The notes beneath the pieces are model-generated. The model made no database searches. It was not told the origin of the DNA and saw only the letters and a program-made list of their open reading frames with translations. A DNA stretch of 14,794 nucleotides from DASWHX01 sp036397995 (GTDB lineage: Bacteria > Bacteroidota > Bacteroidia > Cytophagales > Cyclobacteriaceae). Positions 1 to 7,089 of this stretch are shown one piece after another. Location: assembly GCA_036397995.1 (NCBI GenBank), contig DASWHX010000006.1, forward strand, positions 1 through 14,794, in the 5' to 3' direction. Positions within the stretch are counted from its first letter, which is position 1; each line of letters starts with the position of its first letter. The position numbers and the translations under genes were made by a program.

Positions 1-105
1 GATAAATATGCATCCTATCTGTCTGATGAGGATATTAAGCGATATGCTTTGCAGAGAAATGAAATTATTTTCTTCTGCCAAAAAGATAGCGGAGACCTTC
101 GATAA
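1..105 (+). CDS. Possible 3' end of a plus-strand gene (partial)
   Basis: The first forward frame is open from the window edge for 34 codons and stops with TAA at 103-105. The residues (DKYASYLSDEDIKRYALQRN then EIIFFCQKDSGDLR) are charged and varied, as in a soluble protein C-terminus. I do not recognise the family. If real, it is convergent with the minus-strand glycosyltransferase gene and overlaps its 3' end by 41 bases. The second forward frame is also open from the edge to a TAA ending at 129, but its residue content looks less protein-like. With so little sequence this is a judgement on composition only. Confidence 0.4.
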   Translation, partial: DKYASYLSDEDIKRYALQRNEIIFFCQKDSGDLR

Positions 106-1036
106 TAAACCCAATTCCGTAAGCGGTTAATTGAATAAATGTGGCAGGTATGCTTAGCAGGGCAATAACCGGATTTAAAGTTTTAGCGAGGCTTAGTAAA
201 AAAATCAAAATAAAGTAAAAAGCGTAAGAATATACTAAAACAATTGAAATCACCGGCGCTACAAACAGCGCAAATATTATTGTAATGATTCCAAACACAA
301 ATATGGCTGGGAAAAAATGGGTTATTTTTAACGACTCCGGATGAAATCTGTAAACATTAATCCGGGCACGGCCGAAGAAATGGAGCTGCCTGAAGAATTG
401 CAAAAAGTTTGTTCTTCTCTTATGAAATACGAAAGCTTCGGGTATTAATCCCACCTTAAAATTATTTTTCCTGATTCTGATACTAAACTCAATATCCTCC
501 CCCATCCTGGGAAGAATGTATCCTCCGGTTTTATTGAATACTTCCGCGGTGATGCCCATATTAAAACTCCTGGGAGTAAAACTTGAAGCGGAACTTTTGT
601 CTCCTCTTATGCCACCGGTTGTTACTTTGGACGTCATGGAGAAATTAATTGCCCGCTGCAACCAGGTGAACGAAGTGTCAGCATTGTCAGGTCCTCCGAA
701 AGCATCCAGGTAATTTTGGTTCAGGGAGTCTTCCACCTTTTGAAGATAATCCTGTGGAATAATGCAATCTGAATCAAAAACTAGGAAGTAATCTCCTTTT
801 GCATTTTCATAGCCGTAATTCCTGGCAAACCCTTGTCCGCTATTTTCTTTCCAGTAGTAGTGAATATCAAGCTGATCCTGAAATTTAGCAATCACCTTAT
901 CTGCCTTTAGGGTGGAGCCATCATCAATTACAATAACTTCAAATTTTTTATAAGTCTGCAGAACAAGACTAGTGAGCAATTCATCAATTTCAATCGGTCT
1001 GTTATAAACCGGAATTATTATTGAATAGAATCGCAT
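65..1036 (-). CDS. Family 2 glycosyltransferase with C-terminal membrane segments
   Basis: A 323-residue GT2-type (GT-A fold) glycosyltransferase, predicted to transfer a sugar from a nucleotide-sugar to an unknown acceptor at the cytoplasmic face of the inner membrane. The N-terminal strand SIIIPVYNRP (5-14) leads to VIVIDDGST (34-42), the nucleotide-binding region. FDSD (87-90) is the metal-binding DxD-like motif, and GED (179-181) supplies the likely catalytic base region, followed by HKRRT (205-209). Hydrophobic stretches at about 241-285 and 288-312 suggest two to four membrane segments, so the protein is probably membrane anchored. The ATG overlaps the stop of the upstream glycosyltransferase by one base (TAATG), which favours translational coupling. 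It is the last gene of a six-gene run. Donor and acceptor cannot be read from sequence; the tail resembles membrane GT2 enzymes of cell-envelope polysaccharide or lipid glycosylation. Confidence 0.9.
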   Translation of the reverse strand: MRFYSIIIPVYNRPIEIDELLTSLVLQTYKKFEVIVIDDGSTLKADKVIAKFQDQLDIHYYWKENSGQGFARNYGYENAKGDYFLVFDSDCIIPQDYLQKVEDSLNQNYLDAFGGPDNADTSFTWLQRAINFSMTSKVTTGGIRGDKSSASSFTPRSFNMGITAEVFNKTGGYILPRMGEDIEFSIRIRKNNFKVGLIPEAFVFHKRRTNFLQFFRQLHFFGRARINVYRFHPESLKITHFFPAIFVFGIITIIFALFVAPVISIVLVYSYAFYFILIFLLSLAKTLNPVIALLSIPATFIQLTAYGIGFIIEGLRYLFGRRK

Positions 1037-2007
1037 TATTCCATGCCAATTTTTTCAGAAATTACTGAATCACCTTTGGATTTTTGCTGACGGATTATCA
1101 ATTCACCCAGAAAACCGGCGAGGAAAAGTTGAACCCCAATAATAATGGCAGCCAGTGCAATGAAGAATATTGGCTGGTCCACCACCTCTCTTTTCACCGG
1201 GAGATGTTGATAAATTGCAGAGATTTTCTCCCAGATAATTTTAATTACAAGTCCAAGGCCAACCAGAAAAGAAAGTGTTCCCAGAGTTCCAAACAAATGC
1301 ATGGGACGATTGGCAAACCTTGTTACAAAGGTTACCGATAAGAGATCAAGGAATCCGTACATAAATCTTTCTATACCAAATTTAGTTTTTCCAAATTTTC
1401 TGGGCCGATGCTCCACAATTTTTTCTCCAATTCTCGTAAATCCATTCCATTTTGCCAACAGGGGGATATATCTGTGCATCTCCCCATAAAGGTGCAAACT
1501 ACGAACTAATTTATAATCATAGGCTTTCAGGCCACAGTTAAAGTCATGGAGTTTTATTCCTGAAAATAAGGCCGTAACCCCATTAAAGAATTTTGAAGGG
1601 ATAGTTTTGGAAAGCGGGTCATGGCGTTTCTTTTTCCAGCCTGAAACCATATCAAAGTTTTCATTCCTGATCATATCGGCCAGAGCCGGTATTTCATCAG
1701 GGGAATCCTGCAGGTCTGCATCCAGGGTAATAACCACTTCACCCAGGGCCGCTCTGAATCCACAATCTAAAGCAGCCGATTTGCCGAAGTTTTTACTTAA
1801 TCGAATTCCTTTTACTTCAGGAAACTGACTTGCTAAAGAAGAGATAACTTTCCAGGAGCTATCCGTACTCCCATCATCGACAAAGATTATTTCAAAGGTA
1901 AAACTACGTTCCTTGCATACTCCCACGATCCGCTCACATAACTCCGCAAGGGATTCTTCTTCATTGAGGAGAGGAATTACTATGGAAAGGTTTTTACCGG
2001 GCTTCAA
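1036..2007 (-). CDS. DPM1/GtrB-like polyprenyl-phosphate glycosyltransferase (GT2)
   Basis: A 323-residue GT2 enzyme of the dolichol/undecaprenyl-phosphate sugar synthase type, which moves a sugar from a nucleotide donor onto a polyprenyl-phosphate carrier. Motifs in order: SIVIPLLNEEESL (8-20), IFVDDGSTDSSW (41-52), SKNFGKSAAL (71-80), the acidic metal motif DADLQD (96-101), HRYIP (178-182), and the basic stretch RPRKFGKTKFG (201-211). Two C-terminal membrane segments lie at about 236-258 and 280-304, as in GtrB-like proteins. The start is TTG: an in-frame TAA lies two codons upstream and no ATG precedes the conserved first strand. That start is only 3 bases past the stop of the DUF4199 gene, and the stop overlaps the next glycosyltransferase by one base. 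Likely role: making a lipid-linked sugar that another envelope glycosyltransferase uses. The sugar itself is not predictable here. Confidence 0.9.
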   Translation of the reverse strand: MKPGKNLSIVIPLLNEEESLAELCERIVGVCKERSFTFEIIFVDDGSTDSSWKVISSLASQFPEVKGIRLSKNFGKSAALDCGFRAALGEVVITLDADLQDSPDEIPALADMIRNENFDMVSGWKKKRHDPLSKTIPSKFFNGVTALFSGIKLHDFNCGLKAYDYKLVRSLHLYGEMHRYIPLLAKWNGFTRIGEKIVEHRPRKFGKTKFGIERFMYGFLDLLSVTFVTRFANRPMHLFGTLGTLSFLVGLGLVIKIIWEKISAIYQHLPVKREVVDQPIFFIALAAIIIGVQLFLAGFLGELIIRQQKSKGDSVISEKIGME

Positions 2008-2010
2008 GTA

Positions 2011-2532
2011 TTACTCAGACATTTGCGGATTTGAATTCTTGGTGATGGCTGAAACAAGCAGAGAGACTATAAAACCAATTAAAACCCCTCCTAAAATACC
2101 CATAATCATTAAAAAGCCCGGGCTCATAAAGGTCTCTGAAAATCCCATTGCCTGATCAATCTGTCCCTGCGACATTCCCCTTGCCTCCATATCCGAAATA
2201 GATTTCTCCCTGATATTTTGAATCATTGTATCATCAACATAGCTGAGATATACAAAAGTGAATATGTTGCTCAGGATTGCTGAATATAAACTAGTTAGGG
2301 TTCCAATTCCTAACCCCTGGCCATACGACATGAAACCATCCCCTTCTTCTTTAAAAGTTTTATGGGCAAGATAGATTACGGCAATTGTAAATATGATTCC
2401 CAGGTAGTTCCATAAATTGCTTTTGCCCAAAACATCGGCAAAGCTGAGTACGAGAAAATAAACAATGCTAAGTAAGCCTAAAATGAGGCCGTATTTCATG
2501 GCTACTTTTCCGATGGTGGTTTTTTCTTCCAT
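2011..2532 (-). CDS. DUF4199 membrane protein (first of a pair)
   Basis: A 173-residue integral membrane protein resembling DUF4199, a family of unknown function common in Bacteroidota. Four hydrophobic segments are visible at about 12-33, 41-57, 74-98 and 139-163, with a hydrophilic, probably helical stretch between the third and fourth (100-132). The loop after the second helix carries the family-like pattern F-K-x(5)-F-x-S-Y-G-Q-G (60-73), whose counterpart is seen in the neighbouring gene. It lies 1 base downstream of that related gene and 3 bases upstream of the GtrB-like gene. It has an ATG start and no clear ribosome-binding sequence. It was probably made by duplication with the 2534-3067 gene; the two may form a heteromeric membrane complex (inference). 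Family assignment is from recall of the motif and topology. Confidence 0.8.
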   Translation of the reverse strand: MEEKTTIGKVAMKYGLILGLLSIVYFLVLSFADVLGKSNLWNYLGIIFTIAVIYLAHKTFKEEGDGFMSYGQGLGIGTLTSLYSAILSNIFTFVYLSYVDDTMIQNIREKSISDMEARGMSQGQIDQAMGFSETFMSPGFLMIMGILGGVLIGFIVSLLVSAITKNSNPQMSE

Positions 2533-2533
2533 T

Positions 2534-3067
2534 TTATTCTTTTTTAGGTTGACGTTTTAAAAATACAGAAATTATTATAGTGAAAAGTAACCCCAGAACA
2601 ATAGTTTTCAGCAAATAATCTATGGAAAGGTCAAGGGCGGTTGTAAAAGGCAATTTGGCAAGATTAGCCTCATAAGATTCAGCACCTATTGACTTAATGA
2701 ATTCGGCTTTATTTTCCACTAATTGTTGCATTGATATTCTTATAAATTCAGACAAAAATTCGCTATTAATAGCGCTGAACAATAGTATGAAAATTCCAGT
2801 AGTAATGCCCATTGCCGAGTAGCAAAGGAAGCCGAGGAACATACCCTGCCAGTATTGTAAAAGCCGGCCATTTTTATAATCTCTGAATTCTTTGGCAGCC
2901 AAAAAAACAAAAATTGGAATTGCTAATAATCTAAAGTCAATAATAATTGGAATGAGCAATGGGTGTTTTCCTTCAAAGAAAAGAATCAACAGGAGAATGG
3001 ATAAAAGCAGACCTCCAAAAGCTCCAAATTTCAAAGGGACTTTAAAAAGATCGGGATTAAATTTCAT
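2534..3067 (-). CDS. DUF4199 membrane protein (second of a pair)
   Basis: A 177-residue membrane protein with the same layout as the next gene: hydrophobic segments near 13-31, 38-57, 73-99 and 147-170, and a polar stretch (about 101-140) before the last helix. The loop after helix two reads KEFRDYKNGRLLQYWQG (59-75), the counterpart of the F-x(n)-Y-x-Q-G pattern in its paralogue. A basic tail (KRQPKKE) should face the cytoplasm. Its ATG overlaps the stop of the dihydroorotase-like gene by one base (TGATG), so its translation is probably coupled to that protein. The function is unknown. Its fixed place between a pseudo-dihydroorotase and glycosyltransferases suggests an envelope-linked role, but this is inference. 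Confidence 0.78.
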   Translation of the reverse strand: MKFNPDLFKVPLKFGAFGGLLLSILLLILFFEGKHPLLIPIIIDFRLLAIPIFVFLAAKEFRDYKNGRLLQYWQGMFLGFLCYSAMGITTGIFILLFSAINSEFLSEFIRISMQQLVENKAEFIKSIGAESYEANLAKLPFTTALDLSIDYLLKTIVLGLLFTIIISVFLKRQPKKE

Positions 3068-4326
3068 CAGGCCCTGTAAACCTTTTTATTATTGAAAGTG
3101 GCAAGAACTTTTCCGCGTAATTTCTGGTTCCAGAATGGCGAATTAATTGATTTTGATTTATTATTTAATTCGTTGTAAACCCATTCCAGAGAAGGATCAA
3201 ATACTGTCAATTCAGCCGGAGTTTTTTCTTCAATCCTGGGATTTTTTAATCCTAAAACTGTTCGCGGACCCTGGGTAATTTTTTCAATTAGAAGTTCGAG
3301 CGGAATTTCTTCGGTAATAATACCCAACGCATGGAGCATAGTTTGAAGGCCGGTGGCACCAAAATCTGCCAGGCCGAATTCCAGGTTCTTGCTTTCAGAA
3401 TCTTGTGGAGAATGGGCGCTAACAATGGCATCTATAGTCCCATCTTCAATTCCACGTAACAATGCTTTGATGTCATTCTTTGTTCTGAGCGGAGGATTGA
3501 GTTTAAAATTTGTGTCAAAATCACCCACACTGGTATCATCAAAGATTAGATTTATGATAGCCACATCGCAGGTCACGTGCATTTTTTTTCTTTTGGCTTT
3601 TCTGATCAATTCAACTGACTTTGAGGTTGAAATGGTTGAAAAGTGAATTCTCCCACCGGCATATTCTAATAAATCCAGGTCTCGAGATATTATGATTTCT
3701 TCCGACAGCGAAGGCATTCCTTTTAAACCCAGTTCTGTACTAACAATTCCCTCGTGCATGTTACCAAACAAATTTAGTCTTGGGTCTTCAGGTTTATTAA
3801 TTACCAATCCATTTACCTTTTGCAAGTATTGGAGAGCTTTGAGAAGTATATCTGTGTGCCAAATCGGCTGATCACCGTCTGAAAATGCAATCGCGCCGGA
3901 ATTGTGGAGGTCCAGCATTTCGGTTAGCTCCTCACCAGTCAGGTTTTTCGATACCGCAGCAATTGGATACAATTGAGTAACCCTTTTGTTGTTACCTTCT
4001 CGCAAGTATGTGATTTCATTCTTGGAATGAACCGGGGGGTTTGTATTGGGCAGCACAGCCACACCGGTGAAGCCGCCTGATGCCGCCGCTTCACATCCGG
4101 TACTTAAATCTTCTTTTTGTTCGAAACCGGGGTCATTAAAATTTGATCGTAAATCAAACCAACCGGGGCTCACAATCAGGTTGTTGCTCTCTATGATTTC
4201 GTCGGACTGGTAGGTCTTCCCGCCAATTTTAGTGATGATCCCGTCCCTGATTAGAATATTTTTCTTCTTTTTGTGAAAGGAAGAGCCAGGGTCAAGAATT
4301 CTGGCGTCTTTTAGAAGTATTTTCAT
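3067..4326 (-). CDS. Dihydroorotase homologue, predicted catalytically inactive
   Basis: A 419-residue amidohydrolase-superfamily protein aligning end to end with class I dihydroorotases (PyrC), which close carbamoyl-aspartate to dihydroorotate. The scaffold is clear: SPGWFDLRSNFNDPG (53-67), PNTNPP (93-98), HEG (191-193), NPPLR (277-281), FGATGLQT (322-329). The functional residues are lost, however. The metal-binding His-x-His becomes R60-S-N62, and the substrate-binding Arg of FREPG becomes N64. The His before ED becomes K178, and the His of the HxxHxST motif becomes T231. PHH becomes I-I-N (257-259), and the catalytic Asp and following His of TDHAPH become A304 and Q308. A non-catalytic scaffold protein is therefore predicted. 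Known parallel: the inactive PyrC' of Pseudomonas, required for assembly of aspartate carbamoyltransferase. It lies 19 bases after the BatA gene and overlaps the DUF4199 gene. A functional dihydroorotase should be encoded elsewhere. Confidence 0.9.
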   Translation of the reverse strand: MKILLKDARILDPGSSFHKKKKNILIRDGIITKIGGKTYQSDEIIESNNLIVSPGWFDLRSNFNDPGFEQKEDLSTGCEAAASGGFTGVAVLPNTNPPVHSKNEITYLREGNNKRVTQLYPIAAVSKNLTGEELTEMLDLHNSGAIAFSDGDQPIWHTDILLKALQYLQKVNGLVINKPEDPRLNLFGNMHEGIVSTELGLKGMPSLSEEIIISRDLDLLEYAGGRIHFSTISTSKSVELIRKAKRKKMHVTCDVAIINLIFDDTSVGDFDTNFKLNPPLRTKNDIKALLRGIEDGTIDAIVSAHSPQDSESKNLEFGLADFGATGLQTMLHALGIITEEIPLELLIEKITQGPRTVLGLKNPRIEEKTPAELTVFDPSLEWVYNELNNKSKSINSPFWNQKLRGKVLATFNNKKVYRA

Positions 4327-4332
4327 TTACCT

Positions 4333-4356
4333 TTTATAGGAATCTTTATAGGAATC
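4333..4356. repeat. Perfect 12-base tandem duplication across a stop codon
   Basis: The 12-mer tttataggaatc occurs twice without interruption (4333-4344 and 4345-4356). On the minus strand each copy spells the final codons of the BatA-type gene plus its stop: the sense is Arg-Phe-Leu-stop, then Arg-Phe-Leu-stop again. The second copy fills most of the 19-base spacer before the dihydroorotase-like gene. It looks like a replication-slippage duplication that kept phase and duplicated the stop codon. Confidence 0.9.
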
Positions 4357-6358
4357 TGATTAGCAGAATTTCAACCATTAAAAATATTAGCGCTAATATA
4401 AGTGCATATTTCCATAAAGGCACACCAAGATTACGTTCTTTTATTTCTGCGCTAAAGGATTGGGCGTTTTCTGTTTCGAAGATGCGCATATTCGGTATTT
4501 CCTCGGAAATGGAATTGAGTTCTTCGGTATCATATTGGGCAAGAATCGATTCAGTTCCGGTACTGTTAAAAGCTATTTGAGTTTTCAATTTTCCGTCATA
4601 AACTACCTGGTAGAAACCGGCGGCCAAAGAATGTTTGGGAAGTTCCATAATCAATTCATTCCCGCGCACCACCTGAAATGGAATAAGTTCAAGGTCTTCT
4701 TTGGTTAATTTTGCTACACGGTCAGAAGATAAACTATCCAGGGATAGTGTAACGGAAGTCCTGTTCAGGGAGTAGAAAAGGGGATTGGATGACCGTTTCC
4801 CTGAGGCTGCAATTTTATACATCACCGGAACAAAAATTGCATGCCTGTCAATTGTATTATAATTTTCAGATAACGGTGAAGCCATCAAGTAGAAGTACCC
4901 GCTGCCACTATATCTGGCCAAAAAAGGATCACCGCTCCTGAACTTGAGCAGCGCATCGCGGTCTCTTATCCATGTGATTACAGGTCGCGCTTCCGGCATA
5001 CTGAAGTTTTCATTCTCATTTTCAAATATGCTTACGAAAAAAGGATTTCTTAAATCCGGCGGCAAAATTGGTTCCATTAATGCAGAGTCGACTCTCCTGA
5101 TTCCAATCCTGGCAAACAAACTTGCATAACTTTCAATATTTGGAGTTGCCGATGGAATTAATAGAGTATTCCCGTTATGGGCTGAAAAATCCAATAATGC
5201 AGCACTTAACGCTAAGTCAATAGTCTGAAGGCCATTGATAACCACGAGGTCGGAGATTCCAATCTGACTGTAATCGAGATTATTCGTGTTAAAGGATTTG
5301 AAGTCAAACATTTCGCTATTTCCATAAACACGTTCTACAGAAGTCACGGCAGAGGTTTCTTTAATTTCCAAAATTCTTATTCTGTCATTTCTGTTTATGG
5401 TAAAGAAAAAATCATTGTCGAAGGTCACAGGGTATTCTTCAAACGAAATTCTGCCTGTATTGAAAGAATTTTCAAGTTGAAAGCCAAGGTCAAAATGAGT
5501 TTCTTCACCTGCGTTAGCCTTTAGGTCTACAGTAGCTGTTGCTATCTGGGAGTCATTAAAAAAAAGTTTGAGGAGCAAATCATTTACATCTCCTGTTCCG
5601 GAATTGCGCAGTTTAACTTTAAGTGTATTGCTTCCTCTTGAAAGAAGGAAAGGATTTTCCAGATAGACTGAATCGACAAAAACATTATTGATACTGGTGA
5701 AAGTGAGCGGGATGAACTCATACCTGCCAAGAGAATCTTCAGTAAGAATATTGAAATTACCGGCGGTAGATTTTTGAAAATCACTAACCCAGTAAATTTC
5801 TCGAACATCATTATTAAATAAGAGAGTGCTGTTTCTGAGCCGGGAACTAATTTCACCTGTTGACCTTGAAACTCCTGATAGTTTAATTTCGGTTAAGAGT
5901 TCCAGAACCTCGCTTTTACTTTTCAGAATACTTGAGAATGCAGCAAATTCATTGGTTAACAACAGGTATTGTGTGCTGGGCGGATACATTTCAACAATCT
6001 GCTGAACATAAGAAATTCCTTCCTCAAACGCGGTTATTCCATCGTCAATTTCATTAGACATACTCATTGAATTATCCAGGTATATTGTTACATGATTCTG
6101 AACGATATCCTTGTCTTCAGCAGGTATGATCGGCTGACTAAATGCCATCACGAGAAAAAAGAGAAAAAGCAACCTGGAACAGAGAATCAATAAGTGTTTA
6201 AGCTTCAGTTTGGAACTGGATGCTTCCTTTACATGTTGAAGAAACCTCGTAGTTGAAAAGAAAACTCTCTTGGTTTTACGAAAGTTAAACAGGTGAATAA
6301 TTACCGGTATTGCCAGTGCTAATAAGCCAAATAAAAACTGAGGGAAGAGAAAACTCAC
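4346..6358 (-). CDS. BatA-domain / von Willebrand-type membrane protein
   Basis: A 670-residue inner-membrane protein. The N-terminus has the double-membrane BatA (aerotolerance) module: a helix at about 5-24, a basic stretch with FFSTTRFLQHVKE (33-45), and a second helix at 56-74. A von Willebrand A-like domain follows (about 90-200) with a metal-site DxSxS motif, DNSMS (95-99), and a later SDFQKS (192-197) that may supply the second acidic ligand. Then comes a CARDB/immunoglobulin-like region (about 235-315) and a Rossmann/glutamine-amidotransferase-like region (about 325-515). One C-terminal membrane helix (649-668) closes the protein, leaving the bulk outside the cytoplasm. The start is GTG, with no suitable ATG nearby; the BatA module begins directly there. 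It is the first gene of the six-gene minus-strand run. The biochemical role of such proteins is unknown; by analogy the domain could bind a protein partner through a bound metal. Confidence 0.85.
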   Translation of the reverse strand: MSFLFPQFLFGLLALAIPVIIHLFNFRKTKRVFFSTTRFLQHVKEASSSKLKLKHLLILCSRLLFLFFLVMAFSQPIIPAEDKDIVQNHVTIYLDNSMSMSNEIDDGITAFEEGISYVQQIVEMYPPSTQYLLLTNEFAAFSSILKSKSEVLELLTEIKLSGVSRSTGEISSRLRNSTLLFNNDVREIYWVSDFQKSTAGNFNILTEDSLGRYEFIPLTFTSINNVFVDSVYLENPFLLSRGSNTLKVKLRNSGTGDVNDLLLKLFFNDSQIATATVDLKANAGEETHFDLGFQLENSFNTGRISFEEYPVTFDNDFFFTINRNDRIRILEIKETSAVTSVERVYGNSEMFDFKSFNTNNLDYSQIGISDLVVINGLQTIDLALSAALLDFSAHNGNTLLIPSATPNIESYASLFARIGIRRVDSALMEPILPPDLRNPFFVSIFENENENFSMPEARPVITWIRDRDALLKFRSGDPFLARYSGSGYFYLMASPLSENYNTIDRHAIFVPVMYKIAASGKRSSNPLFYSLNRTSVTLSLDSLSSDRVAKLTKEDLELIPFQVVRGNELIMELPKHSLAAGFYQVVYDGKLKTQIAFNSTGTESILAQYDTEELNSISEEIPNMRIFETENAQSFSAEIKERNLGVPLWKYALILALIFLMVEILLIRFL

Positions 6359-6425
6359 GATTCGATCTGATAGATTACTTCTTAATTAACGGAAATTAGA
6401 TACCAACAGGTGATTCCGGGCAAAA

Positions 6426-6452
6426 TTTGGTCCCCAATTCAGCCCTTATAAT
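6426..6452 (+). promoter_or_regulatory. Weak candidate promoter for the 6501 gene
   Basis: TTTG (6426-6429) and TATAAT (6447-6452) are separated by 17 bases in the 142-base divergent space between the BatA-type and small membrane-protein genes. This does not match the Bacteroidota TAnnTTTG box well. I saw no convincing box for the opposite, BatA-directed, transcript. It is a tentative assignment only. Confidence 0.2.
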
Positions 6453-6500
6453 TCTAAATTCTCTGCAATTTTATAAATTAAGCATCAATAACTTTTCATC

Positions 6501-6974
6501 TTGAAAACATATTCTCAAAAAACCAATGATTTTTTCCCCCGTCAAATTATCTGGCTGGGCTGGGCTTTCATTGCAGGCTCGGCAGCGATTGCTTACTCAA
6601 ATTGGGTTATTGGCTTACTTTTCGGTTCTTTGAGTTTATTGTTGATCAGTGGCCGGGAAGGTATTATCATTAATTTTCAAAGAAAAAGGATAAAATATTA
6701 TTGGGGTATTTTGGGTCTCAAATTTGGCACTTATGAAGATTTGCCGAAGTTTGGCAGGGTAACGGTATCTCCTCAAATTAACCTGATTAAAGGGAGAAAA
6801 GAGGCCTCAAGGTCCAAATTCGAAGTGCGGCTTTGGTTCAGGGAATTTAATGATTATGTGCTCGCTTTTACGGGCAATCACCCTACAAGTTCAGAAAAAG
6901 CCCGAATTCTTTCTAAAAATCTAAGAATTCAGTTTGTTGATGTTTCGAAATCAAACGGAAAAGCTCATAAATAA
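6501..6974 (+). CDS. Small membrane protein of unknown function
   Basis: A 157-residue protein whose only possible start is TTG: an in-frame TAA lies at 6489-6491 and no methionine codon occurs anywhere later in the frame. The N-terminus carries two closely spaced hydrophobic segments (about 17-33 and 34-49, with a short turn), placing a cytoplasmic hydrophilic domain after them. This domain (50-157) begins SGREGIIINFQRKRIKYYWG, alternates beta-like strands, and has a basic tail; it loosely resembles a bacterial PH-like domain following a membrane hairpin, but I cannot confirm that. It is transcribed away from the BatA-type gene and ends 3 bases before a strong hairpin. No enzyme motif is seen. 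Confidence 0.7.
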   Translation: MKTYSQKTNDFFPRQIIWLGWAFIAGSAAIAYSNWVIGLLFGSLSLLLISGREGIIINFQRKRIKYYWGILGLKFGTYEDLPKFGRVTVSPQINLIKGRKEASRSKFEVRLWFREFNDYVLAFTGNHPTSSEKARILSKNLRIQFVDVSKSNGKAHK

Positions 6975-6977
6975 GAA

Positions 6978-7002
6978 AGGGCTGCTTTTTGCAAGCAGCC
7001 CT
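6978..7002. terminator. Hairpin terminator between convergent genes
   Basis: AGGGCTGCTT (6978-6987) pairs perfectly with AAGCAGCCCT (6993-7002) around a 5-base loop. This gives a 10-base-pair GC-rich stem that starts 3 bases after the plus-strand stop. On the plus strand the following sequence lacks a T tract. Reading the minus strand the sequence after the stem is TTCTTATTTATG, which is T-rich. It probably serves both the plus-strand small membrane-protein gene and the minus-strand cystathionine beta-synthase-type gene. The remaining 87 bases to the latter's stop hold nothing recognisable. Confidence 0.8.
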
Positions 7003-7089
7003 AACTCCAAACTTACCTAATTAAATTTATCAACCACCTTTAGGAATTAAACAAAATCGGTGCCAAAAGGTTTCATTTTTGAGCATATT

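Noticed and set aside
7003..7089. Possible small RNA or second hairpin after the terminator
   Set aside because: AT-rich sequence without a stable inverted repeat or promoter box that I can support.
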